Part shown: in pieces, positions 62,796-64,000 of the stretch | How the letters are laid out: every line of letters begins with the position of its first letter | Numbering within the stretch: the first letter of the stretch is position 1 | NCBI GenBank assembly: GCA_963578805.1 | Contig: CAUZDY010000003.1 | Location: 62,001-126,000 of the forward strand | Length of the DNA stretch: 64,000 nucleotides | Direction: 5' to 3' | Source: CAUZIB01 sp963578805 | Lineage (GTDB): Bacteria > Acidobacteriota > Vicinamibacteria > Vicinamibacterales > UBA8438 | Made by a program: the position numbers and the translations under genes | Notes under the pieces: model-generated | Database searches by the model: none | Told to the model about the DNA's origin: nothing | What the model saw: only the letters and a program-made list of their open reading frames with translations

Positions 62796-63803
62796 ATGAA
62801 GCTTTTTCTCGCAGTCATACGCGTCACTGCAGTCGTCACGGCGGTCGGACTTATGGGCTTTAGCATCGCGTACGCCCAGGCGACCACACCAAAAGCGGTG
62901 AGTTCAGCACCCGGAACGGCGGCAGACGCGCCGGTTACCGCGTGGGGCGACCCGGATCTGCAGGGAATCTGGGTAGGGTCTACGCTGACTCCCATGCAGC
63001 GCCCGGCAGAATTCGGAGAGAAGGAATTTCTTTCAGAAACGGAAGTCGCCACCCGTGAGGAGGAAGCGCGCGCCGGACAGTTCCAGGACCGCTCGGCAAG
63101 AGCTGGCGATCCCGGCACCTACAACGCGATCTGGTTCGACCGAGGAACCGCATGGATTCCGAGCCGCCGCACATCGCTGATTATCGATCCTCCAGATGGG
63201 AGAATCCCCTATACGGCAACGGCGCGGCAGCACGAACGCCCTTACGGAATAGGTCCGTTTGACTCCCACGTCGACCTCGACACGGGTGAGCGGTGTCTGA
63301 GTGACGGCCTCCCTCAAATCTGGTTTGGCTACAATCCAAATCATCAAATTTTCCAGACACCGACGCATGTCGTGATTGTGCACGAGATGTTTAAGCAGCG
63401 TCGGATCATCCCTCTCGATGGTCGCCCACATGCAAAGATGCTCCAGTGGAACGGTGACCCTCGAGGTCGGTGGGAAGGTGACACGCTGGTGGTCGAGTCG
63501 ATTAATTTTTCTGACCGGCCCGGGTATCGGTGGGCCGCAACGTGGCGGCATCCGAGCAGCACGCTGCACACGGTTGAGCGGTTCACGCGCATCGATGACA
63601 CGACCATCGAATACGAAGCCACTATCACCGATCCCGTCCGTTTCGAACAGCCTTGGACAGTTCGCATACCTCTGACAAGCGATCAGTCTGGGCGCGGCGT
63701 GACGTCGGGACAGGTATTCGAGTACGCGTGTCACGAAGGGAACTACGGCCTGGCCAATATCCTCCGTGGGGAACGCGTCGCGGAGCTCGAGGCACAGCGC
63801 TAA
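62796..63803 (+). CDS. secreted WGDPDLQG / SRRTSLIIDPPDG family protein, tandem copy 1
   Basis: 335 residues from ATG 62796 with GGAGG upstream; the longer start at 62670 lacks a signal. Signal about 1-25. Same blocks as the gene at 42206-43201: WGDPDLQGIWVGSTLTPMQRP, SRRTSLIIDPPDGRIPY, QIFQTPTHVVIVHEM, GRPHAKM, GDPRGRWEGDTLVVESINF, RIDDTTIEYEATI and YACHEGNYGLANILRGER. Function unknown. The next gene, 19 bases downstream, begins another copy, so this is a tandem array. Confidence 0.78.
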   Translation: MKLFLAVIRVTAVVTAVGLMGFSIAYAQATTPKAVSSAPGTAADAPVTAWGDPDLQGIWVGSTLTPMQRPAEFGEKEFLSETEVATREEEARAGQFQDRSARAGDPGTYNAIWFDRGTAWIPSRRTSLIIDPPDGRIPYTATARQHERPYGIGPFDSHVDLDTGERCLSDGLPQIWFGYNPNHQIFQTPTHVVIVHEMFKQRRIIPLDGRPHAKMLQWNGDPRGRWEGDTLVVESINFSDRPGYRWAATWRHPSSTLHTVERFTRIDDTTIEYEATITDPVRFEQPWTVRIPLTSDQSGRGVTSGQVFEYACHEGNYGLANILRGERVAELEAQR

Positions 63804-63822
63804 GAAGAGTCAGGAGGACGCA

Positions 63823-64000
63823 GTGAATCACGGACATCCTAAGCGGTGCGGAATTGGGTTCGGAGTGATCGCGGTCATTTTATCGGCAGCCGCTCCGACC
63901 GGCGCGCAACCGGCGGCGCTGGCTGTCTCGGCGGCCGCCCAGACCAACGCGGGAGCCGACTTCCGTACGAGCTGGGGTGACCCCGACCTGCAGGGAATAT
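63823..64000 (+). CDS. secreted WGDPDLQG family protein, tandem copy 2, cut by window edge
   Basis: 59 codons from GTG 63823 (AGGAGG just upstream) to the window end. A basic start and hydrophobic signal (GFGVIAVILSAAAPTGA, about 11-28) are followed by an Ala-rich linker and then TSWGDPDLQGI, the first conserved block of the family. It starts 19 bases after the previous copy, so the two are probably an operon. Most of the gene lies outside the window. Confidence 0.7.
   Translation, partial: MNHGHPKRCGIGFGVIAVILSAAAPTGAQPAALAVSAAAQTNAGADFRTSWGDPDLQGI

Noticed and set aside
1..64000. CRISPR arrays, tRNA, rRNA, insertion sequences, prophage or restriction systems
   Set aside because: No repeat-spacer pattern, RNA gene, transposase or phage protein was found on reading both strands; the EVE-domain gene alone does not make a defence system.

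Overview
The window looks like a chromosomal piece of an environmental bacterium, most likely an acidobacterium of the Vicinamibacteria type (or a close relative). This is inferred from gene content: several secreted quinoproteins, M28 and M20 peptidases, DUF2911, DUF4159, DinB and VOC proteins, a PF20091-type hydrolase, and repeated copies of a secreted family carrying a WGDPDLQG motif. Base composition is fairly uniform and GC-rich. I saw no rRNA, tRNA, CRISPR array, insertion sequence or phage gene. Both ends cut through genes.

Layout. 1-6.8 kb: an M20 peptidase (cut by the left edge), a DUF423 membrane protein, a secreted fumarylacetoacetase-fold protein, a small metzincin-like protease coupled to a short-chain dehydrogenase, and a PQQ-type beta-propeller dehydrogenase. 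6.9-15.7 kb: a co-directional run whose genes almost touch. It holds a glycoside-hydrolase/glycosyltransferase fusion, an ABC exporter, two more glycosyltransferases, a PIG-L deacetylase and a Trm112-methyltransferase fusion. 15.7-18.7 kb: an opposing operon of DoxX, a membrane sulfatase-fold protein and an EEP-family phosphodiesterase. 18.7-28.3 kb: a second dense block with an FkbM and two other methyltransferases, a creatininase-family amidohydrolase, GTP cyclohydrolase II, a stand-alone RibD-type reductase, a flippase-like protein, a GT4, a divergent 6-pyruvoyl-tetrahydropterin-synthase-fold protein, a zinc-less MDR dehydrogenase and a CDP-alcohol phosphotransferase.

The 18.7-28.3 kb block, probably together with the 6.9-15.7 kb block, is the strongest candidate for an undescribed system. 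It has the enzymes to open GTP into a diaminopyrimidine and reduce its ribosyl group, plus a pterin-synthase fold without its catalytic residues, sugar transfer, methylation, a phospholipid-type head-group transferase and export functions. The rest of the riboflavin pathway is absent. A GTP-derived (pyrimidine or pterin) glycoconjugate or glycolipid is my inference; the chemistry is not proven by the sequence.

28.5-34.5 kb holds decay: a lytic transglycosylase pseudogene with three in-frame amber codons, a deletion and a frameshift, and a second gene remnant near 32.7 kb, among intact methyltransferase, M28 peptidase, EVE-domain and nitroreductase genes. 34.5-50 kb is mostly secreted or periplasmic metabolism: an amidohydrolase lipoprotein, an NHL-repeat lipoprotein, a BON protein, an LMF-type membrane protein, a second PQQ dehydrogenase with a cytochrome c, an MBL hydrolase, DUF4159, a soluble-type PQQ sugar dehydrogenase, VOC, DinB, cupin and esterase proteins. 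50.3-53.1 kb holds a probable zinc-uptake pair (a small HxxxH/CxxC membrane protein and a ZnuD-like TonB receptor). 53-64 kb has DUF2911, a methyltransferase, paired membrane proteins, monomeric isocitrate dehydrogenase, a TPR-DUF2914 / cytochrome c / PF20091 operon, and tandem WGDPDLQG-family genes running off the right edge.
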